Source: Hyphomicrobiales bacterium (GTDB taxonomy: Bacteria > Pseudomonadota > Alphaproteobacteria > Rhizobiales > Aestuariivirgaceae). Taken from it: DNA of 6,130 nt. Positions 5,870 to 6,130 of the stretch are shown here, one piece after another. Position numbers and translations under genes: made by a program. The first letter of the stretch is position 1. The number at the start of each line of letters is the position of its first letter. The notes beneath the pieces were generated by a model. That model was not told the origin of the DNA. It saw only the letters and a list, made by a program, of their open reading frames with translations, and made no database searches. Location: the NCBI GenBank assembly GCA_026987255.1, contig JALSNA010000517.1, positions 1 to 6,130 on the forward strand. The letters run 5' to 3'.

Positions 5870-6130
5870 GTGCGCGTGACGCTGGTCATATCCTTGCTCA
5901 TGCATCTGGCCATCCTCTTTGCGGCCATCGTCGTGCTGCCCGCGCCGGAGGAGTTCAAGGTCACGCCGCAAGAGGCCCTGCCGGTGGAAATCGTCAGCTC
6001 CATCGAGGATGATTCGAAGCGCGTGGCCATGCGCAAGGAGACGCAAAAGCCGCCCAAAGCGGTGAAAAAGCCCGCCCCGCCCAAGGTGGAAAAGCCCAAG
6101 CCGGTGGAAAGGCCCGCGCCGAAGCCGGCC
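5870..6130 (+). CDS. tolA: TolA, N-terminal part, cut by window edge
   Basis: TolA spans from the inner membrane to the outer membrane and transmits TolQR energy to Pal/TolB at the septum. 87 codons are visible, open to the right edge. A single membrane anchor (about residues 4-24, VTLVISLLMHLAILFAAIVV) carries S8-x3-H12, the Ser/His pair through which TolA and TonB anchors contact their motor proteins (E. coli TolA S18 and H22). Then comes LPVEIVSSIEDDSKR (44-58), resembling the juxtamembrane part of alphaproteobacterial TolA, and a Lys/Pro-rich linker from about 64 (KETQKPPKAVKKPAPPKVEK), the start of the long periplasmic spacer. The likely start is GTG 5870, 2 nt after the tolR stop; GTG 5876 is also in frame. 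No ATG precedes the membrane segment, and the only ribosome-site candidate is GGGAA 9 nt upstream. A TonB-like protein is less likely given tolQR immediately upstream. Confidence 0.9.
   Translation, partial: MRVTLVISLLMHLAILFAAIVVLPAPEEFKVTPQEALPVEIVSSIEDDSKRVAMRKETQKPPKAVKKPAPPKVEKPKPVERPAPKPA

Noticed and set aside
6034..6130. Lys/Pro repeat array at the right edge as a DNA repeat element
   Set aside because: It encodes the Lys/Pro-rich periplasmic linker expected after the TolA membrane anchor. The units are irregular at the DNA level.
1..6130. Mobile element, CRISPR array, RNA gene, toxin-antitoxin or defence cassette
   Set aside because: No transposase or integrase motifs, terminal inverted repeats, regular spaced repeats or tRNA-like folds were seen. 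The gaps are at most 173 bp, and the whole window reads as housekeeping genes.

Overview
The window is chromosomal core sequence from a GC-rich bacterium, most likely an alphaproteobacterium. Two things suggest this: the contiguous order ruvC-ruvA-ruvB-ybgC-tolQ-tolR-tolA, which is common in that class, and the character of the individual proteins (RuvC beginning close to [11 protein letters not shown], LeuB with RYSFDMGE near the edge, TolR with a very basic N-terminus followed by [11 protein letters not shown]). This assignment rests on remembered family features, not on a search, and I cannot name a genus.

Layout. Positions 1-1667 are read on the minus strand and hold two leucine biosynthesis genes: leuD (isopropylmalate isomerase small subunit, 1062-1667), then leuB (3-isopropylmalate dehydrogenase, 2-970, running off the left edge). 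They are separated by 91 bp. A 153-bp divergent spacer (1668-1820) separates them from the plus-strand genes. ruvC (1821-2327), ruvA (2324-2950) and ruvB (2960-3997) encode the complete RuvABC Holliday-junction machine. They are tightly packed: 4-bp ATGA overlap, 9-bp gap. ybgC (4006-4491) starts within about 10 bp of the ruvB stop. A 173-bp gap (4492-4664) holds the only substantial non-coding stretch of the plus-strand cluster. It precedes tolQ (4665-5372), tolR (5373-5867) and the 5' end of tolA (5870 to the right edge), with 0-2 bp between them.

How the genes work together. LeuD and LeuB catalyse consecutive steps of leucine synthesis (2-isopropylmalate to 3-isopropylmalate to 2-oxoisocaproate); leuC is not in the window. 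RuvA binds the four-way junction, RuvB drives branch migration and RuvC resolves it. YbgC is the acyl-CoA thioesterase usually encoded at the head of the tol-pal cluster. TolQ and TolR form the proton-driven inner-membrane motor that energises TolA for outer-membrane constriction at division. tolB and pal would be expected just beyond the right edge.

Every gene is intact with its key motifs, apart from the two cut by the window edges. I found no mobile element, RNA gene, CRISPR array or defence-like module, and no evidence for an undescribed system. The points worth a second look are small: the tolQ leader, an exact 18-bp repeat inside ruvA, a basic tail on TolR, and several start-codon questions.
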